Shown here one piece after another: positions 20,365 through 31,389 of a stretch of DNA of 64,000 nt. The notes beneath the pieces are model-generated. The model was not told where the DNA came from and did not search any database. It saw only the letters and a list, made by a program, of their open reading frames with translations. This stretch comes from Microplitis mediator (lineage: Eukaryota; Arthropoda; Insecta; Hymenoptera; Braconidae), in the NCBI RefSeq assembly GCF_029852145.1, contig NC_079979.1, positions 8,224,642 through 8,288,641 on the forward strand, read 5' to 3'. Within the stretch, counting starts at the first letter, position 1. Every line of letters begins with the position of its first letter. The position numbers and the translations under genes were made by a program.

Positions 20365-22752
20365 CTATCGTTCGTAAATTTGGCAAACCTGATTTGTTTA
20401 TTACTATGACGTGTAATCCAAACTAGCGAGAAATTTCAGAAAATTTATTACCAGGACAAAGTGCTTCAGAAAGACCGGATTTAGTTACACGTGTCTTTGA
20501 CATGAAGAAAAATGTTTTAATTGAAACTATTGTAAAAAAAAAATTATTTGGTGAAGTTATTGCTTATAATTGGGTTATCGAGTTTTAAAAACGAGGACTG
20601 CCACATTTACATATGTTAATAACATTAAAAAATAATTTCGAAATAACGACACCTGATTGTGTTGATACATTTATATCTGCAGAGATTCCAGATCCAATTA
20701 ATATTTCTGTATTATATGATATTGTAACGAAAAACATGCTACATGGACCGTGTGGAAATTGGTGTTTGGTTAATGACACTTGTTCAGAAAAGTTTCCTAA
20801 AAATTTTCGTAGTGAAACTACGATGGATGATAATGGTTACCCATTTTATCGTCGTCGAGACGAAGGGACAATATTTTCACGGAATGGACATATTTTTGAT
20901 AATCGTCATGTGGTTCCATATAATCCACAATTATTAAAAATGTTTAATTGTCATATTAACGTAGAAGTTGTTTCTTCAATTAGAGCTGTTAAGTATTTGT
21001 ACAAATACGTATACAAGGGCCATGATAAAGCTGGTGTAACAATATCAGGAAATATTTCAAGTGTTAGTTCTTCTTCAGGTCAAGGAATACATGAAACACT
21101 ACACACTTCCAACGCTAATGTTATTAATCATGATGAAATTCAAAATTTTGTTGATGCTCGTTATGTCGGTCCTGCTGAAGCTGCTTGGAGAATTTTCTCT
21201 AAAAAGTTACAGGATAAAAGTCACTCTATTATTCGTTTACCGGTACACTTACCGAATGAACAGTCTATTACTATCAGTGATGATTGCACTGAAACTGATA
21301 TCCAGGAAGCTTTACAAAGGCAGACAATGTTAATTGATTATTTTTCGTTAAATGAAAGAGATCCATCTGCACGTCATTACATATACAGCGATATCCCTCG
21401 ATATTATGTGTTCAAAAAAGACAATGAAACTAAAATATTTTCATGGCAACCACGAAAAAAAAATTTTAACGTTATTGAACGTATGTATTCTGTTAGTCCT
21501 GCGCAAATTGAACTGTTTCATCTTAGATTGTTACTCATTAACGTGAAGGGTGCTACGAGCTTTCAGAGTCTTAGAACAGTAAATGAAACAATATATGAAA
21601 CGTATATCGCAGCATGTTTGGCTGCTGGATTAATTGAAGATGATCAAGAATGGAGACGGACGTTAACTGAAGCAATAATTTGGATGATGCCGCGACAATT
21701 ACGTTGTGTATTTGTCCGTATACTTCTTCATTGTCAACCTCTGCAACCAGAACTTTTGTGGGATGAATTCAAAGAGGCTATGTCTGAAGATCTTAGTAGA
21801 AGATTCGGGGTACAAGAAGGAGAAAAAAAAACTTACTTCTATATTAATTCTATGCTTGAAAAAGAAGGTGGTAGTCTTTCTACTTTTCCTGATATGCCAC
21901 CAGTAACCGATGAATTATATGAAAATGATTCTGTACTTCTTTCTACTAGAGACCTTTCCCAAGCATATTATAATAAATTAAACAGCAGTCAAAAAGAAGT
22001 CGTTGATTTCGTTCTCAATTCCATTGAGTCTAATGAACCCAATTTTCATAATTATGTTTACATTGATGGACCTGGTGGTTCTGGTAAAACAATCATCTAT
22101 AAAACATTATATCATATATTATCGAATGAAAATAAAATTGTAAGTATAATGGCTTACACTGGTATTGCCGCAACTCTGTTGCCTAACGGAAAAACTGTGC
22201 ACAAAACATTTGGTTTACCTGTGCCAATGTTTTCCGATTCATCTTCATACATTAAACCTAATTCTAAATAAGGAAACTATTTAAAAGATGTAGATGTTTT
22301 CATTTGGGATGAAGCTCCTATGTCATCTAGATACGCTTTGGAGATAATAGATCGAACTTTACGTCACATTATGAATAACGATACTCCTTTTGATGGAAAA
22401 TTAATCATTTTAGGTGGTGATTTTCGTCAATTACTTCCAGTCCAACCTAATGCTACTCGAACTGAAACTGTTAATCTTTCTATTAAATTCAGTCCATTGT
22501 AGAAATATTTTCATAAATTTTCCCTTACACAAAACATGCGAGCTTTACCGGAAGAGATAGAATTTGTCGAATTTTTATTAAATATTGGAAATGGCACTTT
22601 GAATAACTTGAACGATGAAATGAATCTTCCTGATATGTGTTTCACATCAAATGATGACGATATTATTGAAAATATATACGGTAAAATAATTGGGGGTCAA
22701 CGTTATGATGAACTAACTGTATCTGTCATTTTGTCCGCTAGAATCATTGACG
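20365..22752 (+). pseudogene. Helitron Rep (HUH) and Pif1-type helicase, middle part
   Basis: This is the continuation of the Helitron gene in a single frame with four stops. TAG at 20424 replaces the Trp of NPNW, TAA at 20586 replaces the Gln of EFQKRG, TAA at 22269 follows SYIKPNSK, and TAG at 22500 follows FSPL where Trp is expected. Rep nuclease: HUH motif HLH at 20604-20612 and the tyrosine-bearing KYLYKYVYKGHD near 20990. Helicase: Walker A GPGGSGKT (22068-22091), Walker B FIWDEAPM (22298-22321), GGDFRQLLPV and LTQNMRA. Helitron Rep/helicases nick and unwind DNA for rolling-circle transposition. A MITE interrupts the frame at 22753. Confidence 0.9.
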
Positions 22753-22958
22753 TACACAGAAAAAACAGATGTCTTGAGTCAAGAAAATATTTTTGAAGAC
22801 AAACGTTTTCGGGAACCAAGTCAAGATTTTCTTGAGCCAAGAGAATTCGTCTTGGTCGGAGAAGATTTCTACTTTATCAGAGAAAATTTAGGTCTTCAAA
22901 AAAATTTTCTTGAATCAAGAATATTTACCTTCAGTCGAGAACTTTTTTTTTGTGTGTA
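22753..22958. mobile_element. 206-bp MITE in the Helitron helicase
   Basis: Ends are tacacagaaaaaa and ttttttttgtgtgta, inverted to each other. Flanking GACG (22749-22752) and GATG (22959-22962) look like a 4-bp duplication with one change. Removing the insert and one copy of the duplication restores the helicase frame (SARIID then VINKQ). The interior has repeated ttcttga(g/a)(t/c)caaga motifs; similar sequence lies at 30648-30770. Confidence 0.7.
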
Positions 22959-23475
22959 GATGTAATTAATAAGCAAGTAATTGAACTTTTCGATGTATCC
23001 ACAGAAAAACTTTATACCGCTGTTGATAGTACTGAAAATTGTGACAATGACAATATGAATGATGCTATTCTGCCTGAATATTTAAACACTATAAATCCAC
23101 CTAATTTTCCATCGTACGAGCTACAATCACGTCAATATTCAATAGTTATGTTAATAAGAAATTTGAACTTGAGCGAAGGTCTTTGTAACGGTACAAGATT
23201 GATTATTTTAGAGTTGGGAGTCAATGTTTTAAAATGTAAAATTTTAAGTGGTGATAGAGCTGGAGATATAGTTTTCATTAATAGAGAAACATTGCATTGT
23301 GAGACAAACTGTTGAAAAAATTGGAATTGATCTAACAAAAGACGTTTTCAATCACGGTCAATTGTACGTTGCTTTTTCTCGAGTAAGGTCTTGGTCAGCT
23401 TTGCAAGTATATTTCACCCGCGACAAGTTAGATAAAATAGTTAAAAACATCGTTTACAAAGAAATTTTCTTGTAG
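22959..23475 (+). pseudogene. Helitron helicase, C-terminal part
   Basis: Continues the helicase after the MITE: INKQVIELFDVSTEKLY, then YELQ..., LRNLNLSEGLCNGTRLIIL-type sequence and GDIVFINRETLH. About 30 expected residues before QTVEKIG are missing, because the sequence jumps from ETLH to QTVEKIGIDLT with a frame change at about 23300. The last motif, LYVAFSRVRSW (superfamily 1 motif VI), is present, and the frame ends with TAG at 23473-23475. No apurinic endonuclease domain, which Helentrons often carry, is seen. Confidence 0.8.
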
Positions 23476-23738
23476 ATGTTATTTTTATCTTCAATTAGAA
23501 ACACCATATTATTTTTATCAGTACTGTATTCAAGTTTTTGAAGCGTAATCGTTGAAAACCTTAAGCTAACGTTTTTGCTTGAATTTTATAAGTAAACTGT
23601 AAATATAAAATGCATCAAAGACAAGAATAATACAAAGGCTAAAGTAGTACTGTAAATTCTCTAACAAAGAAATGAATAATACATTAACTTATCCGGGAAA
23701 GTATACAATTAGCAATATTAATGTGTGTTGCGTAATCA

Positions 23739-23766
23739 CAACTACATTCAAATTTGAATGTAGTTG
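23739..23766. repeat. 28-bp perfect palindrome downstream of the Helitron gene
   Basis: caactacattcaaa is followed immediately by its exact reverse complement. Helitrons end with a short hairpin close to a CTRR terminus; a CTAG occurs at 23802-23805, 36 nt after the palindrome, which is farther than usual. So it is a candidate 3' end only. Confidence 0.5.
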
Positions 23767-23805
23767 AACTTCCGGCAAATAGAGGCAGCACTTACTGGGG
23801 CCTAG

Positions 23806-25596
23806 TGTCTATCAATTCAAACTTGACTATCGCAGTGCGACGCATGCGCATGGATTTTTTCTGCCTCGTGGCAAGAAGACCGACGCCATTATCTATTCGT
23901 TTTATACATTTTCAAGTGTCACCACGTGTTTTGTATTATCTATCAAAATTGCGCTCATCTCGAGTAAATAATTCAAAGTAATCAATAAACTACATTAAGG
24001 GTTCATTACTCTATATAAAAATATAATTATTTTTATAATTGCGAGCTCAGAGCTCAAAAAATAAATATTAAACAACATCAAGAAATCCAGCGTTCTACAA
24101 CCTGTTCCTCACAAGGTTATATCATCGAGAAAGCAACAGGTGCATTTTTTATTAAACATTTACTTGCTGTCAGTGCTCAATTAATTTAAAAGACTCAGTT
24201 TTATTATTTATTTAATTATGATTATGCTCAATTTCTTAATTAATTTAAAAGTTATGTTTCGCTCAGTAGCCTCTGCTATCATGCTACCACGTGTTCAACA
24301 AATAAATTAAAATCAGTGTAATTTATCATGAGCTCATTAAATTCAATTCAATTAAGTGATCATCACTATTAAAACTCAATCACAAAATTATTTATATATT
24401 CAGTGCTATTAAAAATAGTAATTACGTGTTCAATAATTCACTTCGCTCAGTAACCTCTGACATCATGTTACTTATTATCATGACATTTTTGTAATCAACT
24501 CAGTGTTCAATTAAACTCAACTTGATTATTTTTAATTCATTTATTTACTCGAGCTCAACTCAATAATTTGTATTCAATCATTCACGTATTCATGAGCTCA
24601 GACATTTAACAGTATTTATAAATTAAAGAAACTATTTAATTTGCAACCCAGTGATATTTTGTGCTGTGACAAATAAAAATAATGTTATATTTTAAAATAT
24701 GCGTATTTTTCAAACATCCCAACCACCAACCAGTCCTGGCATGTCTTTATTTAATTAATATTACAACAATGTGTATTACTTTATCTTAATTGACTTCACA
24801 GAATTTCTTATAAATGGTTTTGTTCTAATTTTTGATGCAACGACAAAAATGGAACAAATCACCAAAAATGAACAAAGAATGGTTTAAATTAAAGATAAAT
24901 AAATGAACTTCAAGATGAATTCAATGCAGATGAGTTATTCTTAATAGTAAAAAAATTATTTTAATTAAATTGATAAACGTCCAAATTTATCGAAAATGTA
25001 AATAATTTGTCATTTCCACAACTCGAATTTTTTATAAGCATATACTTATATACGTATACATCTCATATTCATAAAAATTTATAAACAGAAAAAAAATCTA
25101 TACCAAATGAACAACTAGAAATCGATGTTAGTTCCTACCCTGTGTGATTCCAGCTGTTCTGAGTACTTGTTGTGTTTTTTGCATGGTGTGTAACTTCATT
25201 TGTAGGTAACGTTTAACATTGACTATTTTACATATGAACAATCATCAACCGATGATAGTGTACATAGATACGTATGCGTTTACCTAAGTATATGTCTACT
25301 AAATTGATTGATTAGTATTTTATGAATAAGTATAATAGTTCATGAATTAATTTTCGCAATTTCAGATAGCTATAAAGTCAGGAATAACAAAAAATATATA
25401 TCACAAACAAGGATTATATATGCCGTTGGTGATTTCGATTATCAAGAGAAACTATAATTTACAATATTTATTTTAGAGAATGAAAAACCAACATGTCCAA
25501 CGTGTGGATCATAATCAAATTCATAATAAAAGTGATCATTTCGATTTCTCTACTTGCATCAGAATGAAAGAACTGTACGAGAACATAAAGAAACAC
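23806..25596. other. Non-coding AT-rich DNA, no gene recognised
   Basis: A moderately GC-richer part at 23770-23930 leads into AT-rich DNA with repeated gagctca motifs around 24040-24600. An LTR remnant is possible but I found no partner copy in the window. The open frame 23754-23981 has no recognisable content. Confidence 0.4.
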
Positions 25597-26276
25597 ATGT
25601 CCAATGACGTTTGACATGCTCTAATGATTCCATGGAAATTGGACCAAAACGTCGACACATAACTGAAGACTACAAAGATTTCATAAAAAATTATCGATAC
25701 TGAAACTGATGTTGTTATCAAAGTACAAGATAAAATATTCAGAGCTGACCGGGCAATAATAATAGCGCGCTGTCCTGATTTATTTGAAATGTTCACAACA
25801 ACGAAAAATGGAAGCCAAGATCCTATCATTATACCTGAAATGGGCCCGATTATTATAAGAATCATTTTTCAATTCATTTACACTGATCAAGTTAACGACT
25901 TTGATAATCACGCTGAAAATGTATTTACAGCTGCTATTAAACTACAACAACAGGAACTCAGAGAAATATGCTTACAAGCGCTTCACGAAATTTTAACTTG
26001 TAAAATCGCTCCAGGATTACTTGACTTAGCATATGGCTATAATATTATGGATCTACTGGACTACATCTATAGTTTTATTGTATTCAATGCTAAAGAAGTT
26101 GCCAAGACTCCAGAGTATGAGACCTTCATCGAGTCTAATTCAGCAATTGGTCTTATTCTAAAAAATGTGAAAGTCAAACTTTTTCGGAAGGTTTTCATCA
26201 TTCGAGTGACGTAATTATTCAAAACGTAATTAGAAAAGTAAAATTCGAAAATTTGTTTAGTACTGCCGACCTTTAA
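25597..26276 (+). pseudogene. BTB/POZ (speckle-type) protein fragment
   Basis: Reading through two frame changes gives a linker CSNDSMEIGPKRRHITEDYK, then a BTB fold (TDVVIKVQDKIFRADRAIII, ARCPDLFEMF, ...IIIRIIFQFIYTDQV), then the start of a BACK-like helical region (HEILTCKIAPGLLDLAYGYN..., KEVAKTPEYETFI), and an end at TAA 26274. The order matches the C-terminal half of insect speckle-type POZ proteins, which recruit substrates to Cullin-3 ubiquitin ligases. No MATH domain is visible upstream. The first shift is at the A-run near 25682, the second near 26180. It may be a decayed gene fragment or an exon of a gene whose other exons lie elsewhere. The frame 25789-26214 is its longest intact part. 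Confidence 0.65.
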
Positions 26277-26321
26277 GAAATTTATAGACTTTAAAGTTGG
26301 CGATACTTTTACATTCGGTGA

Positions 26322-26448
26322 TTGGGTCTGTTCGGCCGAACTAAGTTCTGAGTCAACTTAGTAAGAATAAGTATGGTAAAAAATGCTTTGACAATACTAA
26401 TTCTTACTAAGTTTCCTCAGAACTTGGTTCGGTCAAAGAGACCCATTA
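26322..26448. repeat. Imperfect 55-bp-arm hairpin
   Basis: tgggtct, ttcgg, gaactaagttctgag and cttagtaagaat on the left are mirrored by attcttactaag, ctcagaacttggttc and agaccca on the right. It is probably a very short MITE; no duplication was identified. Confidence 0.6.
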
Positions 26449-27739
26449 AAAAGCATTTCTCGATTATCTTTTGTAATTATAGATGTACAAATACACAGAG
26501 TTTGCTCGTACTGTTTTCTAAGCGGCTAACGAGTACTTTATATATCGATACTGCCGTTCGAATACGTCGTATCTCACAAAATTTGAGATTTTCACTTTTC
26601 TAGAAAAATGGAATCATCGTAACAATGTGCAGCTTCTGTCAAAATTTTAGAGGTCCACTTGTTTATTTGGTATTTTTAAATAAATATTCTAATATATCGC
26701 ATCTCACACGCAGACTTTTGCGTCATTCTCCCATGTAACAATTTCCAGTACAAGTCGCTGGTCAAGGCACTTTTCTCAAGAATCTTTTGATAGATTCTAC
26801 ATAGGCTTGCTCAAGATGTCGTACACAAGTTGATCTTGTGAAAGTCTTGCGTAAAGCCTGGTCTCAAATCCCCTAGTTGTCTATGTCTTTATATGACTCT
26901 GTATCTTGCTGCAGACACTGGTCCACAGATTTATATTGCAAGTCTTGTGCAGGACTTGTTTAAAAACTTTGTGTTATGTTATACTTCAAGAATTGTACAA
27001 GATTCTTGAATATATCTTGCTCAATATGTATTGATACAGTTAACTTGAGCATATCTTGTACCAGAATCTATCTGCAGATGCTTGGGCATATCTTGCGCCA
27101 GATCTGCTCAAGACGTGTCATATTACACTGTCTATCTCACTCTTGTCTCTCTCACTTTATCCCCTCCATCGGCACACGTTACCAGAGCTCAGTGGTACTC
27201 AATTGAAGTTATAATCGGATAGAAAAACATTTTTAATCCGGAGTTCATTTGCAAAATTAGAAGCGCCGTAGTAATCACAAGTAAAATTTAATTCATAACC
27301 TATAATAAGATATGTCTTTTGTTAGATGGTTTGATTTTAATAAAATTATTTTTTTTAATTTTTTTGAGGATAACACGAAAAATGAGATGAAATTCGATAA
27401 TGAAATGTTTTAAATTTTTTTTTTTTCAAATTGTAATCAGTTACTTTGATACTAAAATACAGATATTGATTGTTACGAACCCGGTATCATTCATCCCTTA
27501 TACATGTATATATATATATATATGGGTACACACATATATATTAGAGTGTTTCAAAAAATTGACTTTTAGGTAGATTTTTCTAAAATCTAACTATTGTATT
27601 TGTCTTCATGGTCGATTCTTCAAGGAATTTTGTCACAACCTATCATAATTAGTTGAGTAGGGTTCAAAAATACCATCCGTTAAAAAATTTATATATGTAT
27701 ATATATATATATGGGATATAACGCAGTTTTGAGGACACA

Positions 27740-28860
27740 ATTACGCCTACCATTCTTATCAGATCTTAATGAAATTTCTCACACTTATTCTATGGGTGAT
27801 TATCACGGTTAAGTTCGAAGATGGGCAAACTCGGTTGATTAGTTTAGAAGTTATGGCTTTTTGAAATTTCCATGATTTTTTGAAAAAATCAATTTTTTTC
27901 CACATTCAAGTTCATATAATTTTAAAACTAATACTCATAGACAATTTCCGTAAAAAGTATCTGAAAGCTTGTCTAATAAGCTTTAATTTATGACCTTAGA
28001 CTTTATATTTCGATCATTTCATCCTATAATTTGATGACCTTGAAAATTTTAATGGAATCAAAAAATGTTGAAAATATGGGTTTCATTCTACATAACTTAT
28101 GAATTTTCCATTATAATCCGGTTTCGTCAGTTGTATTTTATTGTGCACAAAATAACCTGTAAATTTCACTGCTATTTTATATTTTAAAAGTATTTCTTTT
28201 ATTACTTATGATGTATCAAATGTACCTCTACTCCCTATGATTATCACTGGTCTTGTCATTACGACAGCACCTACAGTTCTTATCGGATCTTAATGAAATT
28301 TTCCACACTTATTCTATAAGCGATTATCTTGATCAAGTTTAAAGATGGGCTAAATCGTTCGAAAAGTTTTGAAGTTATGGCTGTTTAAAATTTTCACGAT
28401 TTTTCGAAAAAATCAGTTTTTATCCACTTTTAAAGTTTATATAATTTTAAAACTGAAACTCATAGATAATTTCTGTAAAAAGTATTCCAAATTTTGACTA
28501 ATAAGCTTTAATTTATGACCTTAACCTTTATGTTTCGAGTATTTCTTCCAATAATTTGATAGCCTTGAAATTTTCATGAAATCAAAAAAAGTCTAAAATA
28601 TGGTTTTCATTCCACATAACTTATGTATTTTCCATTATAATACAATTTTGTCAGTTGTACTTTATTGTGAACAAAATAACCTGCAAATTTTACAGCTATT
28701 TTATATTTTAAAAGTATTTCTTTTAATATTTATGATGTTTCAATCGTACCTGTAGTCCTAAAATTATATCTGATCTTGCCATCGTAATAGCAATTACAAT
28801 TATGATCTCATACTAATTAAATTTTCTATACTTTTTTACGTGAAGGTTAGTTTGGTAGAT
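27740..28860. repeat. Two-copy tandem repeat, period about 521 bp
   Basis: cttatcagatcttaatgaaa at 27756 recurs as cttatcggatcttaatgaaa at 28277, and the 450 bp after each are alignable by eye (agatgggc, tttatgacctta, tcagttgta). A third, partial start is at about 28790. Non-coding. Confidence 0.7.
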
Positions 28861-29059
28861 TACCTATATAATGCTTTGTCGAATCAACTACCTGAAGTTC
28901 TCTATCGAAAATAGTCGTTGTCTTTTTTTACCCTCACTCTAAGAAAACGAGCCTAATATCATATCATGTCTATACTAACATGCATCACAAGATATGTATG
29001 TATGTGACTTTTTATAAATCTACCTTTTATTTCGGCTGCCGAATGGCCTTTTTTTTTTT

Positions 29060-29560
29060 TCACGAAGAACATTGAAAAATCGACAGAGTATCCCTAGACA
29101 AAGACCCTGTTAAAATATGAGACCTTAATACTAATATTTAAAGGTGGCCATTCACGATTTTCTATTTTCCATTTAAATAACATGGGGAAAAAAAAATTTT
29201 AAGTTTGGAATTTTATACCTCGGCGATGGCTTATTGAACAGATAAGTCCAGGATATCTTTTTGTAGGGAATTAAATGCTCTACAAAAAAAGTTTCTTATC
29301 ATTTTTTGATAAATCCATCTGTTCAAAAGTTATTGGAGCTCGAAGTCAAGTTATAATAAATTTCGAGGTCTTTTTACTTTTCCGGCGAAACTATCAGACT
29401 TATCACAAAATGTTATACTATCTTTTTTGTTAACAATTTTATTCTCTACAAATTATTTCCGTTAAATTTTTTCAAATTCCACATTATTTTTTAGTTATTT
29501 TCGTTTTAATGTCGAGCTCTTGAAATCGATCAGAACACTAATTTTTTAAGAGCTTGGCAT
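29060..29560. repeat. Block shared with the 52936-53958 foldback element
   Basis: Matches 53030-53430 in order: ccatttaaataacatggg, gctctacaaaaaaagt, cattttttgataaatccatc, gttattggagct and ctatcagacttatca. Here it is a single arm, while at 53 kb it is one half of a palindrome. Confidence 0.75.
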
Positions 29561-30505
29561 TAAGAGTGTAATTGAAAATTAAAAAAATTTATTATCAATA
29601 TAATAAAAACAAAACAAAAATGATCGATATCTGTATTTTAGTATCAAAGTAACTGATTTCAATTTTTAAAAAAATTTTAAAAACATTTCATTATCGTATT
29701 TCATAAATGGAGAGAATTTTTCGATAAAATTTCTTTTGCAATTTAGAGTAAGCCTGGGCCGAAAAGATAATAAATACGGAAAGAATAACAACAGATTTGT
29801 TTTGTTTTATTTTTTATTTTTTTTTATATAAAAATTACTTGAAATAGGGTGTTTTTACCCCATAATTGAACACTATCTAGAAACGGACGAGTAATTGTTC
29901 ATGCAGGCCCAGTTTGATTCACAATTAACGAGTAAAATTTATTAGATAATATTTCCTGTGTAGAATTTTTCGTGTTATCCTTAAATAATTTTATTAAAAT
30001 CAAACCATCTATCAAAAACATATGTTATTATAGGTTATGAATTAAATTTTACTTGTAATTACTACGGCGCTTCTAATTTTGCAAATGAACTCCGTATTAA
30101 AAATGTTTTTCTGTCCGATTATAACTCCAATTGAGTACCACTGAGCTCTGGTAACGTGTGCCGATGGAGGGGATAAAGTGAGAGAGACAAGAGTGAGATA
30201 GACAGTGTAATATGACACGTCTTGAGCAGATCTGGCGCAAGATATGCCCAAGCATCTGCAGATAGATTCTGGTACAAGATATGCTCAAGTTAACTGTATC
30301 AATACATATTGAGCAAGATATATTCAAGAATCTTGTACAATTCTTGAAGTATAACATAACACAAAGTTTTTAAACAAGTCCTGCACAAGACTTGCAATAT
30401 AAATCTGTGGACCAGTGTCTGCAGCAAGATACAGAGTCATATAAAGACATAGACAACTAGGGGATTTGAGACCAGGCTTGCGCAAGCCTTTTACAAGACT
30501 GTTAT

Positions 30506-30851
30506 ATGGGCTAATATGTCGTATCCCACATTCGCATAGGTTCAGTCACGTTTAACGTTTCAATTTTAAGTTAATTTTAAGGAAGTAATTAACGACATCA
30601 GTAAGGCGGTAATAATGCATAATTTGTTACTTTCTTTATACACTGAGAAAAAAAATTACTATTGATGATTCTAGAAATCCTTGTACGAAGAAAATTTACT
30701 CAGCTCAAGCTATTTTCTTGAACCAAGAATCTCAAAACTTAGGTTGAAGATAAGAGTGATTGTATAAACAAAATATTTGATTTTCTTAAGAAAAAGTTAT
30801 GTCAATTTGTAACAAATATGTATTTTCCAGACTAAAATTGCAGAAAATATT
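30506..30851. other. Non-coding DNA; MITE remnant related to 22753-22958
   Basis: From about 30640 the sequence cactgagaaaaaaa and the ttcttgaaccaagaat motif resemble the MITE in the Helitron. The Penelope-like element inserted into this stretch. No coding sequence. Confidence 0.45.
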
Positions 30852-31388
30852 CACAAAATTCGCAGGAAAGTGGACAATAGGATGTCAATCAAAATACTAA
30901 TTGTTAATTAATTGCGACGTTTCGGTCATATATTTGACCTTCATCAGGCATCTAAGTTTTTATTTATAAACACATGTTAAAAATTAAAACAGCCAATAAG
31001 ATATTTACTTGTAAAAACATATTTACCTCAACACGTAGTACATAATAAACATCATATATAATAGACATTTGATCTTATTAATATCTAAATTATATTACAA
31101 ATTAATATATTTGGTAAAATAATTAATTTTGGAATATAAAAGTAACAAATGAAACATGTGACTTCGAATAATACCCATTGCACACTAATTATGAACTTAA
31201 TGTTCAAACAATTTATAACTTTCAAAAAACGGATGTCGCTACATACAAATTTAAATATTGTCTAATATAGGTGTCGCTACAAACAATTACAAAATAAATA
31301 CATTCAAATCGTAATAAATTAAATAAATAAATTACTTAATTACCGATTTATAGTCATTTAAAATGTCATTATATAAAATACTCAAGTA
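30852..31388 (-). repeat. Inverted 5' copy of the Penelope 3' region
   Basis: Reverse complement of 33094-33637, for example gcgacgtttcggtcatatat at 30913 against atatatgaccgaaacgtcgc near 33551. The minus-strand frame 31332-31556 shares the residues YLSILYNDILNDYKSVIK with the endonuclease frame's end because of this duplication. Confidence 0.9.
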
Positions 31389-31389
31389 A

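Larger units (their letters stand above)
26833..30505. mobile_element. 3.7-kb foldback element
   Basis: Left arm 26833-27475 and right arm about 29630-30505 are inverted copies (for example caaatcccctagttgtctat against its complement at 30450). The right arm contains an extra segment of about 250 bp at 29720-29970. The same hypothetical frame of 76-86 residues occurs on opposite strands at 26976 and 30357 because it lies in the arms. The interior carries a tandem repeat (27740-28800) and a block related to another foldback element (29060-29560). No transposase is encoded. Confidence 0.8.

Noticed and set aside
23754..23981. 75-residue frame after the Helitron
   Set aside because: It starts inside the palindrome and reads through non-coding DNA without any motif.
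26976..30357. Identical 76-86 residue proteins on opposite strands
   Set aside because: They are the two arms of a foldback element; no other sign of coding function.
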